The notes under the pieces were generated by a model. That model did no database searches, had not been told where the DNA came from, and worked only from the letters and a program-made list of their open reading frames with translations. Positions 33,860 through 45,191 of a stretch of 64,000 nt of DNA are shown in pieces. The position numbers and the translations under genes are program-made. Each line of letters begins with the position of its first letter. The first letter of the stretch is position 1. The stretch is from Cylicocyclus nassatus (taxonomy: Eukaryota; Nematoda; Chromadorea; Rhabditida; Strongylidae): the NCBI GenBank assembly GCA_958299035.1, contig CATQJL010000112.1, positions 52,194,463 through 52,258,462 of the forward strand. The letters run 5' to 3'.

Positions 33860-36800
33860 TTAAGCATTCATAATAACTGCGTCAACCATAAAGGTTTCAA
33901 TATTGCATTCGTCGGTTCCTCGGCGTATCTTGAAGTAGCCTAAAGTAGTAATTAGTTTCCTTGAAAATGATGTTTCGGTAAGAGTTCGCAAAGGCCCAAA
34001 CAAATTTACCGCCATCTCCCCAGTCAGCGCCCCAGGAGTTCGAAGCGAGCCAGTATTTCACACCATTCTCTACACCCCATCCTATGAGTCTGATAGCGTG
34101 ACCTCCTTCCGATTCTCCCCATGTGTGCTGAACACAATGATTCAAGGAAAAATCTCTGAAAGCTTTTACTTGCAGCACAAAATCATCATGTTTTCCCAAA
34201 GAGGAGTATGTTTCACGCTGCTATTTGCTTGTGTAATTTGAAAATCGTTGATACTTTTTTAGGTTTTTGTAAATCTTTCTTCTATGCACTGCTTTTACGG
34301 AGCAGGAGAATTTGCTCTTGCAACACAAAGAGTACACCTCCTTTAATTATCTTCACGTTACATATTTCGAAATTTTTGAGCCAAGCATAACCCGTTAACG
34401 AATATGTTTTTACATTACGCAGTTGATAGACTCTAACAACGCATTCAACAAAGCTTTTCTAATCACAGTTTTACTTATCGCGCAAGCCTATTGCATAATT
34501 CAGAAAGCTCCATTTAACAAACACGGGTAAATGCTTCCATGCTTATAAAAGTTGATTGACCTTATCGGCAAACGTTTTGGAGAAAATTTGGGTGATTCCT
34601 TTTATACTAGATTGCGTATGTGATAGGTGCAAACTGCTCTGCCATAGGTGATGAATATACTAACAAGGAAAAGACCCTCAGTCGAAGTGGGGTTTACACT
34701 CGTGATGCATAACATCCTGCTGGTCTTGGGGCACTAATAGATCCGTGTTCCTTAGCTGCTCAACGATCTCCAGGGAAAAGTTATGAGGGACGGTTCCCAC
34801 GATGACCGCTGAACCTCATAAGTCTGGGGCGCCATGAAATGTACAGATGTGGACGGATGGATGGGTCGATTTGTGGAGATTACGGCGCAGGTTATGAAGG
34901 GTTGGCGTTCACTATAGAGCCAAACTTTGAATTCTTGTAAATTTCATTTTATGAAATAGTAAGCGATTTTCAACGAGGATTTGTTCGTCGGAAATCGTCC
35001 ACAAATTCACAGAATACAGTTGGCAAAAATACAAAGCTTGGCTTTATAGGGAATGTGAACTCTTTACCACCTGCGCCATAGACTGCGCAGCTATCCGCCC
35101 GCCCATCCGTCCACACCTGTACCTTCCTTGGCGCCCCGGACTTAAAAAGTGCAGCGGTCAAAGTGGGAAACTCTAGCTCATAACTTTTCCCAAAAGGTCA
35201 TTGAGCAGCTAAGGAACACGGATTTGTAGTGCACGTGCACCAATACCAGCAGAATAATATGCATCACGTGTGGAAATCCACTTCGACTAAGGGTCCTTCC
35301 CTTGTAAGAAAGGTTCAAATTTAGCATAGCTTTATAGTGAGTACTCACTACGTATACTCCATTCTTGTAATAATTGAAATCGCTGTAAACGTAGAACGCT
35401 GCTGTAACGGGTCCATTCGTGAAGATTTCCTTTCGAATCGCATCTTCGTTCGCAGCGACCGAATATGCGGAATTTGCTATACAGCACAACAGAATTACTT
35501 TTAATGCTGTTATTGTCGAGACTGTACTGCCAATTACCGTAAATCTTGTCGCTGTAATAATCCACGTTATATCCAAACTGACATTGCGCGCGGCAAATTG
35601 GCGTTTGTTTGTCTAGACTATTTGGAGGGAACGGGTATGGTTTGCAGCAATTCTGAAGAATATCGAGCAATTATTCCATCCCTTTGAGGGCATCGCACAC
35701 CTTTGCATTGTATGGACCACCAGTACATACTCCATTGGTCATTCCATACTGATAGGCTCCGATGGGTATTCCTCCTTGACATCTATAAATTATCCATAAG
35801 CGCTTTTACTCCAATAGGAAGACTGGATTGGAATCAAGGTGTGAATATAAAAAGCTGCTGGACTTATGTTTTTCTGCTGTATTAATTCCTCTCGAAAATA
35901 TCTCAGTGCTTTCCTTAAAGACAAGTATTTTCCTGACAATAAGTAGTTTGAGAAAATCAGTTCAATCTGAAGGATCTCGCTGAGTGCAATTGTAGTAAAA
36001 GTAAGAAAGCTTGCTGGCCAAATTTCGTAAACATAATCAATATCAGAGTGCAGCTTGCACGGTAATACTCTGAGGTAATAATAAGTAGTCGAGATGCAAT
36101 ATATTATAGAAACGTCAAACATTGCGCATTTATGCAAACAAAAAAGTTTCGAGAAAAAAGATAAGGATAATTTCTATGATTATGCTGCAAAGGCGGTTCT
36201 CTCTGAACGGGAAAAGGATTTGGTGAACGTGGCCTTTCGTAGTGTGACATATGTCATGATATCCGCCTTAAAACGCTGATCTCAAGACTGTGTCCATTAT
36301 CTGCGGAAGGATTCTTCGGAACTGTATCTCTTTGCGTCTGACTTGTTTGCAATAGAATAGATATAATGTTGATAGAGGCTAGAAAGTCGAATGTTCTGAC
36401 GGTTAGCATTATGTTATTGCATACTGAATGCCAGTTTGATCTCTGTCGGTGCGAATTTTGCTTTCGTTTCCCCAGCGGTACTTTTTCCCAGGTAAGCGTT
36501 CGAGTCTTTTTGAATCGAATTTTCGAGCATAACGCTGTGGTGAGGATATAGAAGTTTGTTAATCTTAGGATGAATCAGTGAAAGAGATTACAAAACATGG
36601 TTTTGCTAACAACGAGAATTGAGCCTCGTATAATCCTAATAAAAAAATTCAGTTTTTCTCATGTGTTATACTATGAAAGTAAAAATCTTCGTTTGCTGAC
36701 AAGCAGATCATTGACAAAGCCGAGCAAAAATGCTGGCAAAAATTACTAACGAGTCACTAAATACACTTTACTAAAGTAAGATTCGAGAAACCCGAAAGTA

Positions 36801-38598
36801 CAAAATAATATTAGGTTGGTGAATGTTCTTTCCCACCAAGTTCAAAAATTCATACCTTGTTGAATTCTCAACGAATTTGCATGATCTAAATTTTGTGTAA
36901 GAACGAAACTCATGCTTTTTGCAAATCTACTTGAACTGTTCGTTAATGTGCACAAATGAAGGAGATAGAAGCTCAAAACCAAAATTACTCAAAATTTGAA
37001 TTTTTCGTGTAGGGGTTATAAAAAATCGGAAGCTTGCGCTAAAAATTGGAGCAGTCACTATTGTAGGCTCTTTCACAAGCTCTCTCCAACAGTGTAAAGT
37101 TTGGCCGATCGAGCGTCTCTGTAAAAGGTTATGAATTCCTGAAAACTTTTCTATTGCTTGCTCGAAAATCATAACTTTTCATAGACACGCTCAATCAGCC
37201 GCAAACTTTGCACTGTTAGAAAGAGCTAATAAAAGAGCCTATGATACCGAATGCTCCGAATTTTGTTGCAAGTTTCCGATTTGTTATGACGCTACTCGAA
37301 AAATTCAAATTTTGAGTGTTCTGGCTTTTAGCTTCAATCTCCTTTATCTGTTCTTGATAGCGAAGCTTCAAGTACTCATGCAAAGAGCATGAGTTCTTCT
37401 CTTATGCAAAAATTAAATCTTGCAGATTCATTGAGTATTCAACAATTTATGAATTTTTGAATTTGGTGCGAAAGAACTTTTGAACAACCTAATAGTTTCA
37501 ATAAGGCACTTCAGCTACTAACTTGTGTTTCCACTTGGAGTGGAGAACTTCTGAAAGCATCTCAGGCTTTCACTTCGTAAAAACAAGCTATCTACTCATG
37601 CACTCAGTTTTTGATCTTTACAGACCATGTAGGTCTGTTGAAATTTAGTATCGGTATATACACTACTCTTTGATAATCGAGCGTGTAAAGACTGCTTCCT
37701 ACAATACAAACTTGAAACTGAGCGCTTTCAGTGTCTCAAACGTTACCGATGCTGTTCGATAAACAACCGTTGAAACATTAGACATACCCATCACCACACA
37801 TTTCACCACAACATGAAAGAATATCCGTGTCTGAGATTATCCTCTGCAACAAAAAGTGCTTTCTGTCTTATATTTTCATAAATCAACTTTGTCAAACCTG
37901 ATCTTGTCCATAGGTTGCTATGCACAATCTATCAGACATGACTGAAGCTGCAGATACAGCCCAACAAGATCCTGAAGTATGGGTTTATACCAGCACAGCT
38001 ATCATTTCGAGTTAAATTTACCGCATTGTGCTTGATGTCTGATAGTCTTTATAGAAACGCACTGGGGCCACTTTTCTCGAGCATCGAAACTGTAACGCAT
38101 GTCATGAAGTATTCTGTTCTATATTCCTCTGAAAGGAGACCACATACCTTTCTGGAAGATTCTCATTCATAACAATCTCCTTTGCTGTTACAATTCCCTC
38201 AGGTTTTTTCATAAATTTAAGATCCATCAGGCGTGACTTGAACTTTTCGTACGACATCGTTGGAACTTGTGCCTGAAAAAACATTGTGCCATCACGGCGT
38301 GAGCAAATCGTATGTAACTATTGTTGTTTATCTGGTTACCTTGAAGAAATGTTGTTTTGTGTTGAGATAATTAACGAGTTCTTGATCCGACATATGGTTG
38401 GCATCTGTGACACATGTAATTTTTTCTGCTGTTTTGTTAAAGTTAAATTGCAGCTATTTCACATAAGCTTTCAGCTCCAATGACCTCGAATGCCTTGTAA
38501 AGTGTTTAATAAGCTGTTACGCACTCACCTACAGACATGCTTGAAGCCGGTATAAAGAAAGCAGCAGTTACGGTTAGCAAAAACAGCATTTTGGCCAT
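33860..38598 (-). CDS. Cathepsin B-like cysteine protease, 11 exons, complete
   Basis: Papain-family (C1A) endopeptidase, made as a secreted or lysosomal zymogen. Exons in transcript order: 38598-38529, 38404-38340, 38272-38148, 38089-38022, 37971-37898, 37843-37788, 35782-35701, 35652-35538, 35476-35352, 34127-34010 and 33939-33860. All phases agree and total 326 codons including TAA. Exon 1 encodes a signal peptide (MAKMLFLLTVTAAFF). The propeptide holds MSYEKFKSRLMDLKFM. The mature enzyme has QCGSCWAVSAAS with catalytic Cys112 and oxyanion Gln106, the CQGG motif, GGHAIRLIGWGVENG with His270, and SNSWG with Asn290. The occluding-loop region after CCKPYPFPP is short and has no His-His pair, so peptidyl-dipeptidase activity is probably lost. 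Close relatives are numerous in nematodes, so I give no symbol. Introns 6 (35783-37787) and 9 (34128-35351) contain transposon remnants. Confidence 0.92.
34660..35309. mobile_element. Foldback element in cathepsin B intron 9
   Basis: CTAACAAGGAAAAGACCCTC followed by AGTCGAAGTGG at the left is answered by CCACTTCGACTAAGGGTCC and CCTTGTAAG at the right. Mirrored landmarks (CCGTGTTCCTTAGCTGCTCA, GGCGCC, GGATGGATGGG) confirm arms of about 280-300 bp. It is non-coding. Related end fragments occur near 19116 and 32689. Confidence 0.65.
36094..36279 (+). pseudogene. Possible 14-3-3-like N-terminal fragment in an intron
   Basis: A 61-codon open frame inside cathepsin B intron 6, on the opposite strand, contains YDYAAKAVLSEREKDLVNVA and then FRSV. 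This resembles the start of 14-3-3 proteins, where an acidic loop leads into a conserved N-L-L-S-V-A-Y segment. Nothing further downstream continues the family. It is either a retrocopy fragment or a chance resemblance. Confidence 0.2.
36811..37492. mobile_element. Mariner-type MITE in cathepsin B intron 6
   Basis: The element starts TTAGGTTGGTGAATGTTC and ends GAACTTTTGAACAACCTAA, with TA on each side (36809-36810 and 37493-37494). The two halves are imperfect inverted copies. TTAGGTTG ends with TA duplications are typical of mariner-type elements. At 682 bp it has no transposase. A decayed relative lies at 10866-11535. Confidence 0.75.
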
Positions 38599-41199
38599 CT
38601 GGAAGCAAATATATAACATCAAAAAATGTTTTCAGCGAGACTTTTTGATAAAAATCAGTACAAATTTACCGTGTTAGAGAACGGATGGACAGAACCACAA
38701 CAATCCACACTGCTTCTTGGTATTTATGCACTTCCTTAACTTTTTTACGACTAAAACCCTGCGATAAAGAGATTAGAGATGAAATTGATATGGGCGTTTA
38801 CCAAAAAAGAGTCAAAGACTTGCTCCCAAGGGCTTAAAATCAAATTCCTTTGAGATCGTATCATTGTTTTGAAGAAAAGGGTGGGGAATGTGTGGCTTTA
38901 CGTCAACATCCGAGAAATTTTGTTTAGAGGAACGAATGAATGATACGTGAGAGTTGCATCATACTGTAGGCTAAAGTAATATAAGTCCTCACCATTAAGG
39001 TCAAGCTTTTATTTGCGTCTGCGAATTGCTCCTTTCCGTGAAGACAAGTTGGCGGCATGTTGCTGATTTAGATGATACATGCTTCAATCGCTGCGCTAAC
39101 ACCAAATCGTACATATTCTTCAAAAGCGCAAAACATTTCTAAAATCGTCTTCATATGGGCTGCGTTCACACTGAGTTTGAATGCTGTGCTGAAACTGTTT
39201 CCGAACATGCGGACCACGCAGCTATATCTACCCCAATCAGCGTCACTTATTCAATTTCCCATGCCAATAAATTAACGGCTTTCAATGTTTTCAGCTTGGG
39301 ATTATGTTTCATTCAGTCATCGAAGAGGTCCAAATCAACAAACAACCTAATTCTAAAGGTCGAGCCTCCATTTTGTTAAGCCTTGGTGTACATTTTGAAT
39401 ACCTACTTTTCTCCTGCAATTACCTTGTTTTCTTTCTTTCAACTTCTTTGTAACTTTTTTTGCGAAGAACACTGAGTGAATTTTGGAGTCTTAGTGACCT
39501 TTACCCCAATCTACGGCAAAGCAGACGGGGAATGAGGGGTGCTTAGCTTTTATCGCAAAAGCTTATTTGTTATCATTGTTTCACGGGCGTCGCCAGTGGA
39601 TGACAAAATCATGCCATTACATAAGACGATTAAGATATCTAGTTACTGTAATACAAATAAGTGTTTTTGATTACCAGAGATAAGCCTTAGGTTAACCTTC
39701 CGTTTGACATCTTCAACTTCTCTAACTAAGCTGTTTTTTGTGAATGTTTGCAAGCAATTGCTCTCTCCACCTATGGCTCAGCAGAGAAGATAAAAAAAAA
39801 GTTCAGCAGTTATGTGCTTTGCTAAAATTAAGCAGTTAGAGATTGTGCATGGTCTCACATTTCGGTGTTTATATCCTTTCACAGTATCTCCTATCTTCGA
39901 GGTGAGGAGTTTAGAGTTTGAGCCAATTTAATGACGGCTTCTCACTTCTAAAGGAGTAGGCAGAAATTGCCAGCATTGTCAGTGTTGCACTACTGTCTAG
40001 AAAACTTTGAGGATACCAAAAAACTCTGATAGTAGTTTTTTTCACATACGCTGATTCTGTTAGTCGAATTTGTACATGCTTGTTAAAATGTCATACAATG
40101 TAACCGAATGATTATATTACACACCCCATGACTTTCGTTTGATGGCAGCGTCTTACCACAATTTGGCGCTCGTTATTTTTGCGAACTGCAAGCTCCCGAT
40201 CTTGTAAGCCTATGGGGCATATTTCCACGTAAAATTCCAGCAATCCCATTTTCCGAAGTCTCCGTACAAGAAACGTGACCGATGTTCGGCTGTACCTTAG
40301 CTTCGCTTGGCTGCAAGGTTGAACACGTCAAAAAGGATGGTATCGTCTGGAAAGATGTGCTGAAACGCAACAGGGGAATCGAAAAGTCGTCCACTGGGCG
40401 CAAGCAGTGCGCTCCGCACGCCATTTTGAGCCCAATTTCCTTGACAGGATAGGACTTATCAAGTGGAAGTTGGGCATTGGCATAGTAGGGAGGTGGCGTA
40501 ATGAAATTAGTAAAAATCCAGAATACTCCAAAAGTCTGATGGGATAATGTTTGAGACTTTATGATAGAGCGGAGTACTTGAATGATGTTAGCAACTGTGT
40601 GAGTAGTTAAGTTTTTATTGAATTGTTAAAGCATGTTTTCTTCTTTGAATATACTAATTTTTGTCCTTTTATTCTACGTTGTAGCTGTCCATCAAATAGG
40701 GTACCCTGAGCAACAAAGGACAATGTAGCAGTAGTGATCAAACAAAGGGACCCACTTGGGACATCTCTGTCACACAAATCCATGGTCTTTCTCGTGATTG
40801 AGAGTTAGCCTAGTCGTTGCCAATCGACAGCTCATGTGATCGGTTATGGCCTTGAAAAAAACTCCCAAAATTAGTTTAAAGCGTACTCAATGCGAGCGAA
40901 CCTGCCACGAAGCAAGAAGATATGTTGCCTTTTTCGAAATTAGCTAAAGCTTTCCAATTACTTTTCGAGTAGGATGTTGACAGTCAAAGTTGGTGAACAC
41001 TGCCTCAAATCTTGAAATAGCGGAGGACTAACAAAAGACGTGAAGACGTGTTAAACTTTCGGGACGGTATGAGTTCTTATAAGCTGTAAATTGCAGAAGT
41101 TGTATGTTTATTGATAACTCGGCAAATAACATGACAAATGGCAAATGGTATGGTGACATATGGCAGATGATATTTCCCCAATGCTCACGAGTACAGAGT
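38599..41199. other. No gene recognised
   Basis: This stretch lies upstream of the cathepsin B start and should include its promoter, but no core element can be defined. Short open frames at 39072-39379 and 40173-40531 show no domain and have no supporting splice pattern. Confidence 0.4.
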
Positions 41200-41395
41200 A
41201 CATCCAGATTAACTTTCCTCAGTCCCAGTTTGAAGCTGGAAGCACTGGGAGAACCAAGAACACTTGAAGGGAGATGCTGTAACCACTTTGCTCCTCGATA
41301 GATTGTTGTGCGCCAGCATAAATTTTTTTCTTTTTATTCTGGTGCGATACAAATTGAACGAAAAAAAGCGTGAGCTGCTAGGCATAAATATTCAG

Positions 41396-42786
41396 TATTT
41401 GCTTGCTGAAAGCCTGAGTTCCTTACGTAATACTCGAAAGCAAAAGATCAAGTCAGCTGTAACCTACGGTGTTCTAGGCTCATCATATTTAGTTCCTTAA
41501 GACGGTCATTGTAAGATGGAATGTTGATAATGGCCATGCCTCTGTTGCATCTAAAGTAAAGCAAAGGCGTGAAAGTTTGCTGAACTTTCTCTATCTTTTT
41601 GACATCTTTCCTGAGGTGTGGATTCCACACCTGCGAGCAGTATTCGAGATGGGGCAGGACATAGGCTTTTTAAAACCTTTTGTAGATAGACTTATCTTGG
41701 GAGTATATGGATCGAAAAATGGCATACAAAACATTATACGCCTTTCTGACAACAACATCTATATGCTGAGAGAATTTGAGGGACGAGTCAAGTAATACTT
41801 CAAGATCTTTAGTCAAACTACATTCAGCCAACCTAGTTCCATTAATTTCATAACTAGCTCCTTCATTTCCTTCGATATGCATGACCGAAATTTTCTCAAG
41901 GTTGATGGGAAGATCCCATTCACTTGACCAGAGCAGCAATTTTTCAACGGAAGTCTTCAGGGCATTACGAGTTTCTAAATAGGTGGAGGAGTCATTGGTA
42001 CCATAAATTTTCACATCGTCGGCATACATCTGTACCTTAACTGAGGGCGATGTTTCCAGTATAGAAGGCAGATCCATGGTATATAATAAGAAGAGTAATG
42101 GTGAAAGTGCCCCTCCCTGAAGAGCTCTACTTTCACATGGATGCCTCTTAGAGCAGTTAAGGCCAACCTTCACAGACATGTATCTATCCCTTAAATATGA
42201 TTCTAGCCAACAAAGTAAATTTCCAGAAATTCCAATGTTTTGAGTTTTGCTAGGAGTTTTGTATGGCAAACTTTATCAAATGCTTTGGGAAAATCTACAA
42301 AAATAACATCGACACATTGATTATTGTTGAGCGCCATCGTCCAATCAAAAATGATATCTGCTAGATTGGTTACAGTACTTCTCCCTTCCAAAAAACCATG
42401 TTGCTCTTTGGGGATAACATCGGATTTCAACAGCCACGATGTAAGTTTTTCTCTGAGGAGTTTTTCTCTCTTTTTTCCATAACCTTGACTAACGAAGAGG
42501 TCATGCTAATCGGACAAAATTCGGATACTAATTGTGCGGAAGAAACTTTAGGAATAGGTGTAATTAGGGATTCTTTCCACAACTGAGGAACTTCTCCAGT
42601 AAGCGTAGAAATGTTGAAGATGTGAGCCAGACGTTTGCAAAGCGTCTCAGCACATTCCTTATAAACAATTTGAGGTATACCATTAAATGGTTCTGTCAAT
42701 GAAGGCTTCATAGTTTTCAAAATTTTGAAGACATCGGAGGGATTCAAGTATACATCACATCGACGGGATGGAACTAAATTCACCAA
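41396..42786 (-). pseudogene. LINE ORF2: reverse transcriptase and C-terminal region
   Basis: Open segments at 42786-42427, 42430-42203, 42269-41670 and 41630-41448 cover the RT domain in order. Visible motifs are WKESLITPIPKV (RT-1), EQHGFLEGRSTVTNL, DFPKAFDKVCH (RT motif A), ALQGGALSPLLFLLY (motif B) and MYADDVKIYG, the catalytic YADD. The C-terminal part has WNPHLRKDVKKIEKVQ. The segments change frame between each other, so this copy is inactive. Confidence 0.8.
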
Positions 42787-42891
42787 CTCGTGTAAAAGTA
42801 ATCATTATGGACTCTTTTCGATTGAAAACACTGACAAACTAATTCGCAAGCACATTGGCTTTTTCAGTATCAGTATTGTAGCTCTTGCCGG

Positions 42892-43890
42892 TCAAGTTTT
42901 CAGAACTGGTAATTGATAGTTTCCTTTTAGTTTGGAACTCACATAGCTAAACAGTTGTTTTAAAGATGCGCTAACAGTGAGCTTTCTCTCTTTATATGCA
43001 AGAAATTTTTTTAGGTGGTAATCGATATCTCTCCATATCTTTTTGTATGAGTCATTGTTAAGTGGACTTTGAAGGTGCAAAAAGAGTCGATTTTTTTGAT
43101 CTAATAAAGTTTTTAATTGCTGAGGGTACTTAGATCTGGAATTTGTATGGATTCGAAAGGGTACAAAAATTTTGAAAGCTTGGTATACAACATTGCAAAA
43201 CCTCCGGTATACATCGTCAGCAGATGAGTACTGGCTAACGCGCAACCAATCAATGCTCTGGAGATAATGATTTAAAGAAGAGAAATCTACTCGCCTAAAA
43301 TCAGGCAAAGGAGGAAGATTATGATAACAAGAGTTTTCATTTAAGGTAAAACTGATTACCGAATGGTCGGAGCTAGCGAGAGGTGCCATGATTTTTACAT
43401 TTGATACAATAGGTGATGACGAAAGAACTAAGTCAAGAATACTGAACACACGCGTCAGGGATTTTACCACTTGCTCCATGCCTTGATCAGCAAAAAGGCT
43501 CACAAATTTTGCAGAAGTATTATTGAGTGGTTTCACACGGCTCCAGTCTACTTGCAGATCAAAATCGCCAATAATTACTGTGTTTGTGTTTGCACTTGAG
43601 AGATCAGCCAGTAGACAAGCCAATTCCTCATCGTCAGTCAACTGGTTACTAAGAGGACGGTAAACTAATGCAGTAGTGATTGAGTCAGCACATAAAACGC
43701 TTCTTTTTGTTGAACTGCGTACTTCTATATTCTGAATCAAAAGTGTTGCATGAGCCAACAAACAAACTCCGCCCCCTGTACGAGCACTTCTATCAGAGCG
43801 AAAAAAAAGGTGAATCACCTATTAGTTCGCTATCAAAAACCTTAGGAGAAAAGCATGTCTCAGTAAACAAAAACGAGATCCGGTTTATCT
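42892..43890 (-). pseudogene. LINE ORF2: apurinic-type endonuclease region
   Basis: The segment 43818-42892 encodes TGGGVCLLAH, VIIGDFDLQVDW and ASSDHSVISF, the conserved positions of the EEP-type endonuclease of CR1/Jockey LINEs. The usual GDFN has Asp in place of Asn here. Upstream sequence to 43890 contains FLFTETCFS, the earlier TETW-like motif, in another frame. The domain's first residues lie beyond the insertions, near 45100. Confidence 0.75.
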
Positions 43891-43896
43891 TATATA

Positions 43897-44543
43897 CAGG
43901 GTGTCCCAAAAAATGTATCGAACGTTTGATCGTTAATATCTCTTTTCCCAAGAAGTCTTTTCTCTTGCCTCAAGTGCTAGTCTGTAGAGCTAAGTTCAAC
44001 TTAGTTTTGCGTTATAGAACGAATCACTCATTTTTCTTCATTACTGTAGGATTACGGTAGGAACTTCAAAGAGGGTTTTGAGCAATGAAAGGCCATATTT
44101 TGCCTCAGAAAGGAAACAAAACAGCCTGAAAGCTTTTACGCTAGGCTACTTAGAGTTGCTGATTATAACTGTAAAGTTCCCAACTTATTATGATGCTTCA
44201 TTGAAGAGTTATGCCAGGTAAGAGGTAGCGGCCATTTTTCCAATGTTCTTAAAAAGTGCGATTAAACCGTTTAGAAAGCTTCGTAATCTTGTGAATAGTT
44301 TAGCATTGAACTCAGCATCCATAAAAACCCTATTACACATGTTTTCACATTATTTTGAAAACCATATGTTTAAAGTTTCAACCGTAATCCTACAGTAATA
44401 AAGAGAGATGGGTGATTCTTTTTATAATGCAAATTTAAGTTGAAGCCAGCTCTACAAAACGGTACCTGAAGCAAGGCAAAAGACTTCTTAGGAAGAGAGA
44501 TATTAACGATCAAACGTTCGATACATTTTTTTGGGACACCGTG
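43897..44543. mobile_element. Mariner-type MITE inside the LINE
   Basis: The ends are CAGGGTGTCCCAAA and the near complement TTTGGGACACCGTG, flanked by TA (43895-43896 and 44544-44545). The arms are about 180 bp and share CTGTAGAGCTAAGTTCAAC and TACTGTAGGATTACGG landmarks in mirror order. It is 647 bp and non-coding. Fragments of the family lie at 18457-18600 and about 3915-3990. Confidence 0.75.
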
Positions 44544-44545
44544 TA

Positions 44546-44555
44546 TAAAGCTGAA

Positions 44556-44586
<31 letters not shown>

Positions 44587-45056
44587 ATGTCTGTGTGTAC
44601 GTATGTTCCGAATAAAAAATTCCATTTCTGAACCGATTCGGACCAAACTTGGCACACATATACTTCGGGCCCCGGCGGGTGTCACAGTGCACTTTTCGTT
44701 ATCGACTGATGTCGATTTTATCGATTTCTTGCGAAATTTGAGCTCCGGGGCTGGGAGTTGGCACAGGGGGTAATCGAGCATGCTGATCACCCCCGTGGAG
44801 TGATCAGCACGCTTGATTACCCCCCTGTGCCAAATCCCAGCCCCCTAGCTCAAAATCGATAAAATCGACATCAATCGATAACGAAAAGTGGACTGTGACA
44901 CCCGCCGGGGCCCGAAGTGTATGTGTGCCAAGTTTGGTTCGGATCGGTTAAGAAATGGAATTTTCTATTCGGAACATACGGCGGAGCCGGGTATGCCAGC
45001 TAGTTACGAATATAATAATGGCAGGGCCGGGCGGAGCCGGGTAAGTCAACTATTAG
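44546..45056. repeat. Head-to-head pair of the 6896-7192 repeat
   Basis: The left copy, with the TCTGTCTGTCTG microsatellite outermost, and the right copy, ending GGCGGAGCCGGGTATG, are inverted around about 44793. Landmarks AACTTGGCACACATATACTT, CGGGGCTGGGAGTTGGCACA and their complements are mirrored. It lies directly beside the mariner-type MITE and together they split the LINE. Confidence 0.75.
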
Positions 45057-45191
45057 TAGGATAAAAATGCATGTAAATGGTGAATTTTGTTTGATAGACT
45101 TCTGGCATTGAAAAAATAAGCTCTTATATTATTCTGAGACCCGTGCAAGCTTGCGCGTTTCCCGTTCTCCGAGTATCCAGATCACTGATTT

